A stretch of DNA of 11,073 bases from NCBI GenBank assembly GCA_030592225.1, contig JAUVJT010000057.1:1-11073 (forward strand), read 5' to 3'. The first letter of the stretch is position 1, and every line of letters starts with the position of its first letter. The notes beneath the pieces are model-generated. The model was not told where the DNA came from. It searched no databases and was given only the letters and a program-made list of their open reading frames with translations. Positions 1 through 7,130 of the stretch are shown here, piece by piece. Source of the DNA: Candidatus Stahliibacteriota bacterium. GTDB lineage: Bacteria; Hydrothermota; Tepidihabitantia; B3-TA06. A program made the position numbers and the translations under genes.

Positions 1-1
1 A

Positions 2-133
2 GCGTCCGCCTCACCACTCCCCTACGAACTCCTGGAACGCATCAGCATTCGCATCACCAACACCACCCAGCAGGTCGTGCGTGTAGTCTACGACGTAACC
101 CATAAGCCGCCCGCCACCATTGAGTGGGAGTAA
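2..133 (+). CDS. guaAB: GMP synthase, ATP-pyrophosphatase/dimerisation domain, C-terminal end (partial)
   Basis: This is the last 43 codons of a gene that enters from the left edge and ends at TAA 131-133. The translation contains LPYELLERISIRITN and then VVYDVTHKPPATIEWE followed by the stop. That is the characteristic C-terminus of GMP synthase, where the PPATIEWE tail belongs to the dimerisation domain behind the ATP-pyrophosphatase. The enzyme adenylylates XMP and aminates it to GMP, the last step of guanine nucleotide synthesis. The glutaminase domain is encoded separately three bases downstream, so this gene is probably the synthetase subunit of a split enzyme. Its N-terminus is outside the window, so an N-terminal amidotransferase domain cannot be excluded. 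Confidence 0.9.
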   Translation, partial: ASASPLPYELLERISIRITNTTQQVVRVVYDVTHKPPATIEWE

Positions 134-136
134 GGT

Positions 137-721
137 GTGTCGAGTAACGTCAGGATAAACGTTGTTGACAACGGCGGTCAATGGACCCACCGGGAGTGGC
201 GCATGCTGAGGGATCTGAAAGTGAAGACAAACATCATCCCCAACACCACGCCGGCAGAAGAGATTGAGGCTAACGGGTTGGTTCTGTCAGGCGGCGCGCC
301 CCGCATCGGCGAAGATGCGCCAAAGCTGGGTGTCAGCGCAGATTATCTGGACAAGTTAGCGATACCCATCCTGGGCATCTGCGTAGGGCACCAGTTCATG
401 GCCCTGCACTTCGGTGGCAAGGCCGGCCCGGCCAGGGTTCCCGAGTACGGCAAGGCGGAATTGACTGTTACCGAACCAAACGACCTGTTCAAAGAACTAC
501 CCGACCGCTTTACCGTGTGGGAGTCGCACAACGATGAAGTGCTTGAACTGCCCAAAGGATTCGTGGTATTAGCTCATTCCAAGGATTGCGCAATCGAGGC
601 GATGCGCCACAAGAGCAAACCGCTGTACGGTGTCCAATTCCATCCCGAGGTGGAACACACCGAACATCACTACGAGATTTTTGAAAACTTCATCGAAGTG
701 GTAAAACGAGCCGGCGCCTAA
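137..721 (+). CDS. guaAA: GMP synthase glutamine amidotransferase subunit (separate, archaeal-type)
   Basis: This 194-residue class I glutamine amidotransferase should release ammonia from glutamine and pass it to the neighbouring XMP-amidating subunit. The nucleophile elbow GICVGHQ places the catalytic Cys at residue 82. The second part of the triad is QFHPE, with His169 and Glu171. The N-terminus has DNGGQWTHREWR, resembling the DNGGQ-x-H-R-x-WR pattern of stand-alone archaeal GuaA subunits. The length matches a lone amidotransferase domain; bacterial GuaA is usually about 510-525 residues with both domains fused. The start is GTG at 137, three bases after the upstream TAA, with GGAG at 127-130 inside the previous gene's last codons, so translation is probably coupled. 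It ends with TAA. Family assignment is secure; archaeal affinity is a judgement from motif style and gene architecture. Confidence 0.93.
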   Translation: MSSNVRINVVDNGGQWTHREWRMLRDLKVKTNIIPNTTPAEEIEANGLVLSGGAPRIGEDAPKLGVSADYLDKLAIPILGICVGHQFMALHFGGKAGPARVPEYGKAELTVTEPNDLFKELPDRFTVWESHNDEVLELPKGFVVLAHSKDCAIEAMRHKSKPLYGVQFHPEVEHTEHHYEIFENFIEVVKRAGA

Positions 722-823
722 CGGCATCAGCCCTCAATTTATTCCATGGCGCTCTTTTTATGCACAGGTAAAATCCGAACTTCTCTCGCAACTACCCCTG
801 TCAATACCCTCGATTGTTTGCAT

Positions 824-837
824 GGGATAAATATCCC
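824..837. repeat. Inverted repeat in the convergent intergenic gap
   Basis: GGGATA-AA-TATCCC is a perfect 6-base inverted repeat directly beside the stop codon of the minus-strand methyltransferase. It lies in the 116-base gap between the two convergent transcription units (722-837). No clear T-run follows on either strand, so I do not call it an intrinsic terminator. A TCTTTTTA run near 753-760 downstream of the amidotransferase gene has only a weak 5-base stem (GCGCC/GGCGC) in front of it. Nothing else is recognisable in this gap. Confidence 0.35.
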
Positions 838-1670
838 TTAACCGAAAGACTCCTTAAACCTTGGGGAACCTGATTTAACCCTTGCAGGCGAGGTGTCAGC
901 ATCCGGGACAGGGAAAAGAAGATACTCCTGATCGCCGAAGTGAACCCCTCCCCCCACAGTGGTTTCGTATGCGCGCAAAACCGCATGGTGAGGATGGGTA
1001 AGGTAGTAGCCAATCCATTGCCGTAGAGGAGGTATCGGTATCTCATTATCGTGACTGGTAACTTCACTTATCAGGTGTCTTATATCCAATTTGTGATTCT
1101 GATAGAAATCCCGTTTGACCTCAAATCCGGTTTTGTGAAACAAGCGGCGTGCCTGACGAATAGAAATATCCCGCTTATGGTGCGGCATCGCCCAGTCCAT
1201 GGTAACCACCGAAGGGAAGCAAACGACAGATGCTCCGCCTGGACGCAGTGCGCCACGAATCCATTCCAGATATTTGTATTCATCCTCGACATGTTCAACC
1301 GTGGCAAGACTGACCACTGCATCAAAAGTACCCAGGCTTTCAAGAAAACCAAAGTCATCAGCATTGCCCAGCTTAAAGGAAGTACAACCGTTTGCGTAGT
1401 TCCTGCAGGCATATTCTACCACTTCAGGATCCAGGTCAACACCCGTAACCTTACCCAGGTCTGAAAGTATCTCGGTACCGTAACCTGACCCGCAAGCAAT
1501 ATCAAGTATCTTCAAATTACCGTTGCGTCCCTGCCCATCAAAATACTGTTTGAGCCAATCACGAGCTACCTGTAGCGGGTGATAAAGACCTTATACATCA
1601 CGCCCTGTATGTTCCCAATACCATCGACATCCATCTCCTTGGGATACACTCGTTCGCTAATACCAGCCAC
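838..1670 (-). pseudogene. Class I SAM-dependent methyltransferase, frameshifted tandem paralogue
   Basis: The catalytic part is open from about 1590 down to TAA 838-840. It has SAM-binding motif I as KILDIACGSGYG, an acidic loop GVDLD, VVSLATVEHV, and PHHKRDIS. It closely matches the neighbouring gene through most of its length, sharing TSFKLGNADD, LRPGG and TMDWA. The reading frame closes at TAA 1591-1593. Its first usable codon below that is TTG 1513-1515, already inside motif I and without a good ribosome site. In another frame, GTG at 1668-1670 follows AGGAG by five bases and encodes MAGISERVYPKEMD. This matches MGWKHEQVIPDEMD of the paralogue residue for residue in length. The frames must join near 1580-1595, before YHPLQVARDWL, which matches YHVSHDWI. 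A one-base loss or two-base gain would do this. It may be inactive, rescued by frameshifting, or a sequence error. The substrate is unknown. Confidence 0.8.
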
Positions 1671-1675
1671 GTTTA

Positions 1676-1680
1676 CTCCT
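1676..1680 (-). promoter_or_regulatory. Ribosome binding site of the frameshifted methyltransferase
   Basis: AGGAG on the minus strand, five bases before GTG 1668-1670 and just after the TGA of the upstream paralogue (1683-1685). It supports an intended start at 1670, which is in a different frame from the catalytic domain. Confidence 0.7.
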
Positions 1681-1682
1681 TT

Positions 1683-2456
1683 TCAAACCCTGATAATTGC
1701 AGCATCCTGCCGTACCGGTTCAAGCAAATACTGCTGATGAGCCAGAAGCAGCCCGCCGCCTGCGGTCATCTGAAAAAGACGCCTCAGCATGTGATCAGGG
1801 CGTCTGAGATAATACTTCACCCACTGGCTCAAGGGCGGCGCCGGAATATCAGGATTGGTGCGCGCTTCGTGAAGCATGTGGTGCATTGGCAGGCGATCGG
1901 TCTGGTTGAAGCGTTTCAGGATACGAAAACCGCACTCGTCGAACATCCGCCGGGCGGAACGCAGGGAGATGTCGCGTTTATGGTGAGGAGTTGCCCAATC
2001 CATGGTAAACGTGCAGGGAAATGATACAACGAGAGCCCCCCCGGGACGCAAAGCCTTGCGTACCCATTTCAGATAATCGTAGTGGTTATCGAGATGCTCA
2101 ACCGTCTCAAGGCTGACCACCGCGTCAAACTCACCCAACGTCTCCAGGAATTTGCTATCATCGGCGTTGCCCAGCTTGAAGGACGTGTTCGCATCCCGGT
2201 AATTTCTGTTGGCGTATTCCAGGCTCTCTTCACTGATGTCCACACCAACGACCTCGCCTGCATCGGCAAGAATCTCAGAACCAAAACCGGTGCCGCAGGC
2301 AAGGTCGAGTATGCGGGGTTTGCGACCATTGAAGTGAGCCGCAATCCAGTCATGCGAAACGTGGTAGCGCTCAAGGTGATTACGGAGCGCAAGCCGCTGC
2401 ATCTGGTTGGAAAGATCCATCTCGTCAGGAATAACTTGTTCGTGCTTCCAGCCCAA
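1683..2456 (-). CDS. Class I SAM-dependent methyltransferase
   Basis: This is a 257-residue Rossmann-fold methyltransferase that should transfer a methyl group from S-adenosylmethionine. It has motif I ILDLACGTGFG, the ribose-binding acidic residue in VGVDIS, an aspartate-containing GNADD segment, FDAVVSLETVEHL, and LRPGGALVVSFP at the usual strand 5 position. The family mix resembles small-molecule or surface-glycan methyltransferases, but nothing shows the substrate. I place the start at TTG 2454-2456 because AGGAG lies five bases before it and the resulting N-terminus lines up with that of the downstream paralogue. An in-frame GTG at 2501 would add 15 residues but has no ribosome site. The gene ends with TGA 1683-1685 and is followed 12 bases later by its frameshifted copy. 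A strong promoter lies upstream at 2533-2560. Confidence 0.9.
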   Translation of the reverse strand: MGWKHEQVIPDEMDLSNQMQRLALRNHLERYHVSHDWIAAHFNGRKPRILDLACGTGFGSEILADAGEVVGVDISEESLEYANRNYRDANTSFKLGNADDSKFLETLGEFDAVVSLETVEHLDNHYDYLKWVRKALRPGGALVVSFPCTFTMDWATPHHKRDISLRSARRMFDECGFRILKRFNQTDRLPMHHMLHEARTNPDIPAPPLSQWVKYYLRRPDHMLRRLFQMTAGGGLLLAHQQYLLEPVRQDAAIIRV

Positions 2457-2461
2457 GTTGT

Positions 2462-2466
2462 CTCCT
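2462..2466 (-). promoter_or_regulatory. Ribosome binding site that decides the methyltransferase start
   Basis: AGGAG on the minus strand, five bases upstream of TTG 2454-2456. The alternative GTG at 2501 has no purine-rich site in front of it. The downstream paralogue shows the same AGGAG-five bases-start arrangement and the same N-terminal length. Confidence 0.7.
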
Positions 2467-2505
2467 ATTATAGTGTTTCTGCCGTCGCCCTGCAACTCCA
2501 CATTA

Positions 2506-2526
2506 TTTCGGAAATACCTTCCGGAA
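2506..2526 (-). promoter_or_regulatory. Stem-loop at the 5' end of the methyltransferase leader
   Basis: On the minus strand, CGGAA-GGTAT-TTCCG forms a five-base stem with a five-base loop. It can extend outward by three more positions with one mismatch. It lies at the start of the leader predicted from the promoter at 2533-2560 (expected first base near 2526). A stem at the very 5' end of an mRNA often slows decay; whether it does so here is inference. Confidence 0.4.
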
Positions 2527-2532
2527 CAAGGC

Positions 2533-2560
2533 AGTATACCTCACATCGAGCGACTGTCAA
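2533..2560 (-). promoter_or_regulatory. Sigma-70-type promoter for the methyltransferase pair
   Basis: On the minus strand the -35 box is TTGACA (2555-2560, all six consensus bases) and the -10 box is TATACT (2533-2538, five of six), with a 16-base spacer. Transcription would begin near 2526, giving a leader of about 70 bases to the TTG start at 2456. It separates the methyltransferase genes from the long upstream operon. Confidence 0.75.
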
Positions 2561-2658
2561 GCCAATTCGATTTATCTCCCGAACTATATCGTCAATTAAC
2601 CTTTACGTCCGTGCAGTTTCAGAAGTACACCGCAACGTCCAGGATTTCATGGCGTTAA

Positions 2659-2670
2659 AGCGATATCGCT
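2659..2670. repeat. 12-base perfect palindrome downstream of the exported-protein gene
   Basis: AGCGATATCGCT is self-complementary and lies 17 bases past the stop of the exported-protein gene, about 100 bases upstream of the methyltransferase -35 box. Its flanks (GGCGTTAA and AAAGCC) pair only poorly and no strong T-run follows, so an intrinsic terminator is not convincing. It could be a protein-binding site. The rest of 2561-2686 holds nothing I can identify. Confidence 0.35.
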
Positions 2671-2686
2671 AAAGCCTCGCAAAACT

Positions 2687-3532
2687 CTAAGGCATTAAAG
2701 GAAGTGGAGGTGTCATCCGTTTGCCCTTGGCGTCGGCCCGGCCCGGCGAGTTGTCGTAGACCTCTATCACGTAGTAGATAACGGCAATGAACTGCTTGTC
2801 GAAATGCCCGTGGAAGTAGGAATGCACGAGATTGACGTATTTTACCTGGAGTTTCTCCACCTCGGTAAGTTCTGGATCATCGGGGTGAAGAAGGTGGGCA
2901 ATGGCCTTGAACTCGTAGGAAGGGATGTCGAGAAAGACCACTGCGCACGCCGGGTTCACCATCTGGTTAAGGAAACTGCCCGTTTCAAACTTCGGAGTGG
3001 CATAGAGTTCAAGACTTACCTGACAAGTGGGATCGAAAATTCCCGAACCCAGGGAATAGAGGGAGTCAAGACGGTCAAGCTTTGCCGGAAAGTCTTCATC
3101 AATAGTGGACTCCAGAAGCTCAATGATTTCTTTAATTTTTTCACCGCGGGGCAGCCAGCCCATGCCTTTAACCGCATTGTTGATGGCAAAACGGCTGTCG
3201 TTGCGGGCAATGCCGTAAGTGGCCACCATACCGTTATGAGGCCCGGCAAGCTCCGGAGGCTGGTGATTGCGAAACCGCTCCAGGGTTGCCAGCCGTTTAC
3301 CGACGCTCCACTCCTCGAAAGCGGCCGGAAACTCGCGCAGCTGGAATTCCTGCCAGGAACCGTCAATTTCAGCACGGATGATGTTCTCGGACAGTTTGGA
3401 AATATCTACCGTTTTCTGCCGAAAGGTTCCGTTCTCCCATAGATCTACGTCTGCATGCTCCAGAACCTGCTCTTCGGCCAACAGCAGTGAAACGGATACC
3501 AAGAGCAAACAGCATATTGTCAGGTATCTCAT
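2687..3532 (-). CDS. Exported protein of unknown function
   Basis: The gene encodes 281 residues. The first 20 (MRYLTICCLLLVSVSLLLAE) form a typical Sec signal peptide with a likely cut after LLA. I see no lipobox with cysteine at the cut site, so the mature protein is probably periplasmic or secreted. The mature part is acidic and mixed, with no further membrane segment, no repeats and no motif I recognise. Around residues 140-165 there is a charged helical stretch, and aromatic residues cluster near 235-262. The end is proline-rich (MTPPLPLMP). The start is ATG 3530-3532 with AGGAG close upstream, and the gene begins 15 bases after the lon stop, so it is probably co-transcribed with lon. 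It ends with TAG. A role in envelope quality control would be guesswork from position only. Confidence 0.85.
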   Translation of the reverse strand: MRYLTICCLLLVSVSLLLAEEQVLEHADVDLWENGTFRQKTVDISKLSENIIRAEIDGSWQEFQLREFPAAFEEWSVGKRLATLERFRNHQPPELAGPHNGMVATYGIARNDSRFAINNAVKGMGWLPRGEKIKEIIELLESTIDEDFPAKLDRLDSLYSLGSGIFDPTCQVSLELYATPKFETGSFLNQMVNPACAVVFLDIPSYEFKAIAHLLHPDDPELTEVEKLQVKYVNLVHSYFHGHFDKQFIAVIYYVIEVYDNSPGRADAKGKRMTPPLPLMP

Positions 3533-3547
3533 GTTTTCTCCTAATGG

Positions 3548-5926
3548 TTACTTGGTTTTGTTCTTAATTGACTTTTTCAGCCCCTGCGGAAAAAGAATGC
3601 TCAAAGCTTTCCGTATGGTCTTGACCTTGCGAAAGGTAAGCCCTTCGCGCACGTGTTTGGAAATCTCTGCCAGATCTTTGTCGTTGTCTGCAGGCAAAAG
3701 GATGGTAGTGATACCGGCTCGTTTTGCACCAAGCACTTTTTCCTTAATTCCGCCTACGGGAAGCACCCTGCCGGTAAGGGTTATCTCGCCGGTCATGGCA
3801 ATCTTGGAATCGATGGTTAAGCCCGACAAGAGAGAGTATAAAGCCGCGGTAAGGGACAGACCTGCAGAAGGACCGTCCTTGGGAATTGCTCCGGAAGGGA
3901 TGTGAATATGTAAATCTGTCTTGCACATATCAAGAGCGCTGAGCCCAAGCATCCGGGCATGGCTGCGCAAAAAGGAAAGCGCCGCCTGGGCGGATTCTTT
4001 CATAACGTCTCCCAGGGAACCGGTGAGGATGAGTCCTTTAGAACCAGGCATCATGGTGGCTTCGATAAAAAGTATCTCGCCGCCCACCGGGGTCCATGCC
4101 AGTCCGGTGGCGACCCCTATTGTTCCTTCCCGGGCGGCAAGCTCTGAATAAAACTTGGCAGGACCGAGGTAGCGCGAAACGTTATCTGCATCAATCGAGA
4201 CCCTGTGCTTCTTCCCTTCGGCATAACGCCGGGCTATCTTGCGTACAACGGAACCTATCTCCCGTTCAAGATTACGGACACCAGCTTCGCGCGTATAGCC
4301 TTTGATGATATCGAAGATGGCGTCGTCGGAGAACTGCACTGACTGCGGTTTCAAACCGGCCTGATCAAGTTGACGCGGAACAAGGTAACGCTTGGCAATC
4401 TCAAGCTTCTCAACGTCTATGTATCCGGGAAGTTCTATTACCTCCATACGATCGCGTAACGCAGGAATAATGGTCTGGGTAACGTTGGCGGTGGCAATGA
4501 ACATCACCTGGGAAAGATCGAAGGGAACTTCAATGTAATGATCGGAGAAGGAAAAATTCTGCTCCGGGTCAAGAACTTCAAGAAGGGCTGAGGAGGGATC
4601 GCCGCGGAAATCGGCGCCCACCTTGTCTATTTCATCAAGCATGAAAACCGGATTGTTGGAGGAGGCGGTTCTGAGGCTCTGCAGTATGCGTCCGGGGAGA
4701 GCGCCGACATAAGTCCTGCGGTGACCGCGTATCTCCGCCTCGTCGTGAACTCCACCCAGGGACAGGCGGATGAATTTACGCCCCAGGGCACGAGCTATGG
4801 AACGCCCCAGCGAGGTTTTTCCCACACCGGGAGGGCCGACAAAACAAAGGATAGGCCCCTTGGAATCGGGCTTGAGATGACGCACGGCAAGATACTCAAG
4901 AATACGCTCTTTTACCTTTTTCAAATCATAATGGTCTTCATCAAGAATACGTTTCGCGCGACGGATTCCAAGCCTGTCCTCTGTCCCCTCTTCCCACGGC
5001 AGATTGAGGAACCAATCAATGTAGGTACGCACCACGGTGTACTCAGCAGCGACAGGAAGCATCATGCTTAGACAATCAAGCTGTTTAAGCGCCACTTCCC
5101 TGACCTGATCTGACATGGCCTTCTCGACTATCTTTGAGCGCAGTTCCTCCACTTCTATGGTTCGTTCATCCTTCTGGCCCAACTCCTGCTGAATAGCCTT
5201 TAGCTGCTCGCGCAAGAAATACTCGCGCTGGGTTTTATCCACCTCTCCCTTAACCCTGTCGCGTATCTTCTCACCCAGCTCAAGGATACTAATCTCCTTG
5301 GCCAGAAGGGTATCAAGCTGCTTGAGCCGTTCCCTGGAAGAATAGGTGGCCAGAAGCTTCTGTTTCTCCGGAACCTCAAAATTAACGTAGGAGGCCACAA
5401 AATCGGCAAGCTTGTCGGCATCATGAATATTAAGAATCACCGACATCAACTCCTCGGAAAGATAGGGAACCATGGAAACGAGCCTCTGAAAAGATGTAAC
5501 AACGTTTCGCATAAGCGCTTCAGTCGAGGTATCTCGCCGCTGTGTTGTTTTTATCGTCTTAACTTTGGCGGTAAGATAGGGGGTTTCCTGAACGTATTTT
5601 TCGATGCGCCCTCGATGTATTCCCTGAATAACTATGCGAAGCGTCTCATCAGGGTAACGCCGCATCTTAAGAATCAAAGAAACAACGCCCACCTCGTAAA
5701 GATCGGAAGGTTCAGGATCCTCAACCTCAGTATCGCGCTGAGCTATAATACAAACCACTTTGTGATCGGCAAGGGAGTCGTCTACGAGTTTTATTAAAGA
5801 AGGGTTGGAGATCGCAAATCCGGTAACGAGATTTGGAAATATTACCCCTCCCTTGATAGGCAATACAGGAAGAACTTCAGGGATGTAATGTGCACCGTTT
5901 ATCTCCGATGTGGAATCATCGTACAT
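3548..5926 (-). CDS. lon: ATP-dependent protease Lon (LonA type)
   Basis: Lon is a cytosolic AAA+ protease that unfolds and degrades damaged and selected regulatory proteins. This 792-residue chain has the complete LonA order. The N-terminal substrate domain runs from about residue 15 to 215 (PVLPIKGGVIFPN near the start) and is followed by a helical coiled region to about 310. The AAA+ module has Walker A GPPGVGKT at 364-371 and Walker B VFMLDEID at 427-434. The C-terminal protease domain carries the Ser-Lys dyad: Ser687 in KDGPSAG and Lys728 in GGIKEK. The length is normal for the family. The start is ATG at 5924-5926, and its ribosome site overlaps the stop codon of hsp20 (TAGGAG), only nine bases between the genes, so the two are probably translated together. 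It ends with TAA. A lysine-rich tail (KKSIKNKTK) follows the last helix. Confidence 0.98.
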   Translation of the reverse strand: MYDDSTSEINGAHYIPEVLPVLPIKGGVIFPNLVTGFAISNPSLIKLVDDSLADHKVVCIIAQRDTEVEDPEPSDLYEVGVVSLILKMRRYPDETLRIVIQGIHRGRIEKYVQETPYLTAKVKTIKTTQRRDTSTEALMRNVVTSFQRLVSMVPYLSEELMSVILNIHDADKLADFVASYVNFEVPEKQKLLATYSSRERLKQLDTLLAKEISILELGEKIRDRVKGEVDKTQREYFLREQLKAIQQELGQKDERTIEVEELRSKIVEKAMSDQVREVALKQLDCLSMMLPVAAEYTVVRTYIDWFLNLPWEEGTEDRLGIRRAKRILDEDHYDLKKVKERILEYLAVRHLKPDSKGPILCFVGPPGVGKTSLGRSIARALGRKFIRLSLGGVHDEAEIRGHRRTYVGALPGRILQSLRTASSNNPVFMLDEIDKVGADFRGDPSSALLEVLDPEQNFSFSDHYIEVPFDLSQVMFIATANVTQTIIPALRDRMEVIELPGYIDVEKLEIAKRYLVPRQLDQAGLKPQSVQFSDDAIFDIIKGYTREAGVRNLEREIGSVVRKIARRYAEGKKHRVSIDADNVSRYLGPAKFYSELAAREGTIGVATGLAWTPVGGEILFIEATMMPGSKGLILTGSLGDVMKESAQAALSFLRSHARMLGLSALDMCKTDLHIHIPSGAIPKDGPSAGLSLTAALYSLLSGLTIDSKIAMTGEITLTGRVLPVGGIKEKVLGAKRAGITTILLPADNDKDLAEISKHVREGLTFRKVKTIRKALSILFPQGLKKSIKNKTK

Positions 5927-5935
5927 AAGGATCTC

Positions 5936-6316
5936 CTACTTGATGGGTATTTCTATAATCTTTGGCCGATGTCTGGGAATACGCACCTTAAGTATGCCGT
6001 CAGCAAGTTCAATCCTGGCGTTGGCAACTTCCACCCGAACCGGCAACGGCACGTGACGTTCAAAAACCCCATAAAAAGACTCCAGCTTGTAGAAATGAGT
6101 GGCCTTCGAGAAGAACTCCGGTTCAAGCTTGCGGCCTCGAAGCTCAACATGGTCTTCGTAGACCTTTACCTGTAGCGCCTTACGAGGAATACCGGGCACT
6201 TCAGCCAACAGGCAAACCTCCTCTGCAGTAAGCAAAAGGTCCACTACCGGGTAAGGCTCGTTCTCCCCTTTCGCCGCCCCTTCCTCAATCATAAAATAAA
6301 AATGATCTCTCATCAT
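5936..6316 (-). CDS. Small heat shock protein, Hsp20/alpha-crystallin family
   Basis: Small heat shock proteins hold unfolding proteins in soluble form without ATP, for refolding or degradation. The protein is 126 residues from the ATG at 6314-6316. The alpha-crystallin domain spans most of it: PVVDLLLTAEEVCLLAEVPG is the first strand pair, VKVYEDHVELRGRK follows, then FYGVFERHVPLPVRV and the ending ADGILKVRIPR. The C-terminal IEIPI has the I-x-I form used for oligomer assembly. I chose ATG 6316 because GAGGAG lies nine bases before it; a further in-frame TTG at 6349 lacks such a site. The start follows the TGA of the upstream gene by four bases and the stop is nine bases before lon, which fits a chaperone-protease pair. 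A second ATG at 6313 is also possible. Confidence 0.93.
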   Translation of the reverse strand: MMRDHFYFMIEEGAAKGENEPYPVVDLLLTAEEVCLLAEVPGIPRKALQVKVYEDHVELRGRKLEPEFFSKATHFYKLESFYGVFERHVPLPVRVEVANARIELADGILKVRIPRHRPKIIEIPIK

Positions 6317-6320
6317 AGTA

Positions 6321-7094
6321 TCACTCTCCTCGCCTGGAGCATTTGCCAATCATAAGCTTCCTCCCTTGAGGAATACCAAGATTATAAGCAGCAGAACCCT
6401 GAGGGCAAGTAATCTCATAATAACCCCAGCTATTAAGAATCAAGCCGGGTTCAGCACCATCAAGCTCGGAATAACTACGCACGATCCGAAGGTCTTTATC
6501 TTCCAGGCGTACGGCACAGATACCTCGGAGATGTTCTGCGCGCAGATTGGTTACGATATTACCAAAATGGTCTACATGGATGCTCTCCGCCTGGATACCT
6601 GACTGGAGTTCACGGGGTTCAGGGATATGCAGAACCTCAGGATCAGTAATCGATGAAGCAAAGGAAGAGAGGGGAACTCCAGCCAGCAGTTTACCGGCGG
6701 CAAGGGCGTAGATGTCCCTGCCGTGAAAGGTATTGCCGGGATAGGTAGCGCCAAGAGAGGCGGAATCTATCTGGAACGCGCTTCCCTGGTTTTGCTCAAC
6801 AATCCGACCCAGAACACCGTTGTCAGGCCCTGTGAAGAAATGAGCGCCGGCCTTGCAGAAAAGGTGCCGGCGCGCCGAGCCCACCCCGGGATCAACCACC
6901 ATAACGTGAATGCTGCCCTGCGGAAAATAAGAAAAGGAGCCCTCAAGAATCAACCAGGCGACACGAAGATTGAAAGGTGGTACGTGATGAGAAATATCCA
7001 CCAATCTGGCCCCGGGAGCGGTGGTCAGCACCACCCCTTTCATAACACCGACGTAGCCGTCTTCTGCGCCGAAATCGGTAAGAAAGGTTACGAC
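6321..7094 (-). CDS. SAM hydroxide adenosyltransferase (DUF62 family), start codon not identifiable
   Basis: This family hydrolyses S-adenosylmethionine to adenosine and methionine with hydroxide as nucleophile, and is related to the fluorinase and chlorinase. Homology begins at VVTFLTDFGAEDGYVG, the usual N-terminus, and continues through DPGVG, an arginine seven residues after that Asp, TGPDNG, GNTFHGRD with the conserved His, and DHFGNIVTN. The Asp, Arg and His reported as catalytic in this family are all present. From 7094 the chain is 257 residues, normal for the family. The anomaly is the start: the first ATG in frame is 7041-7043, which would remove LTDFG. Upstream to the in-frame TGA at 7173-7175 there is no ATG, GTG, TTG, CTG or ATT/ATC/ATA. 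The end given here is where homology begins, not a proven start. It follows rny and overlaps the hsp20 ribosome site. Confidence 0.88.
   Translation of the reverse strand, partial: VVTFLTDFGAEDGYVGVMKGVVLTTAPGARLVDISHHVPPFNLRVAWLILEGSFSYFPQGSIHVMVVDPGVGSARRHLFCKAGAHFFTGPDNGVLGRIVEQNQGSAFQIDSASLGATYPGNTFHGRDIYALAAGKLLAGVPLSSFASSITDPEVLHIPEPRELQSGIQAESIHVDHFGNIVTNLRAEHLRGICAVRLEDKDLRIVRSYSELDGAEPGLILNSWGYYEITCPQGSAAYNLGIPQGRKLMIGKCSRRGE
6326..6331 (-). promoter_or_regulatory. Ribosome binding site setting the hsp20 start
   Basis: GAGGAG on the minus strand, nine bases before ATG 6314-6316. It lies inside the last codons of the upstream SAM hydroxide adenosyltransferase gene, indicating coupled translation. 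No comparable site precedes the longer TTG start at 6349. Confidence 0.6.
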
Positions 7095-7130
7095 TCCACT
7101 GAAAGAAAGATTGTTGCTTCGCGTACCGGG

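Noticed and set aside
722..837. Intrinsic terminator after the GMP synthase genes
   Set aside because: There is a TCTTTTTA run, but the only stem in front of it is five pairs with a loop near 30 bases. Too weak to call.
1051..1464. Plus-strand open frame across the methyltransferase
   Set aside because: Antisense to a clear methyltransferase domain, with no ribosome site and no recognisable motif. It is a shadow of the real gene.
1566..1600. Programmed -1 frameshift in the methyltransferase duplicate
   Set aside because: The shift needed is -1 in direction, but I see no X-XXY-YYZ slippery heptamer and no obvious downstream stem at the junction. A plain indel is simpler.
2082..2672. 196-codon plus-strand open frame over the second methyltransferase and its promoter
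   Set aside because: Runs antisense to conserved SAM-binding motifs and across the promoter region; composition is not protein-like and no family is recognisable.
2804..3442. 212-codon plus-strand open frame opposite the exported-protein gene
   Set aside because: The minus-strand gene has a signal peptide, ribosome site and operon spacing; the plus-strand frame has none of these.
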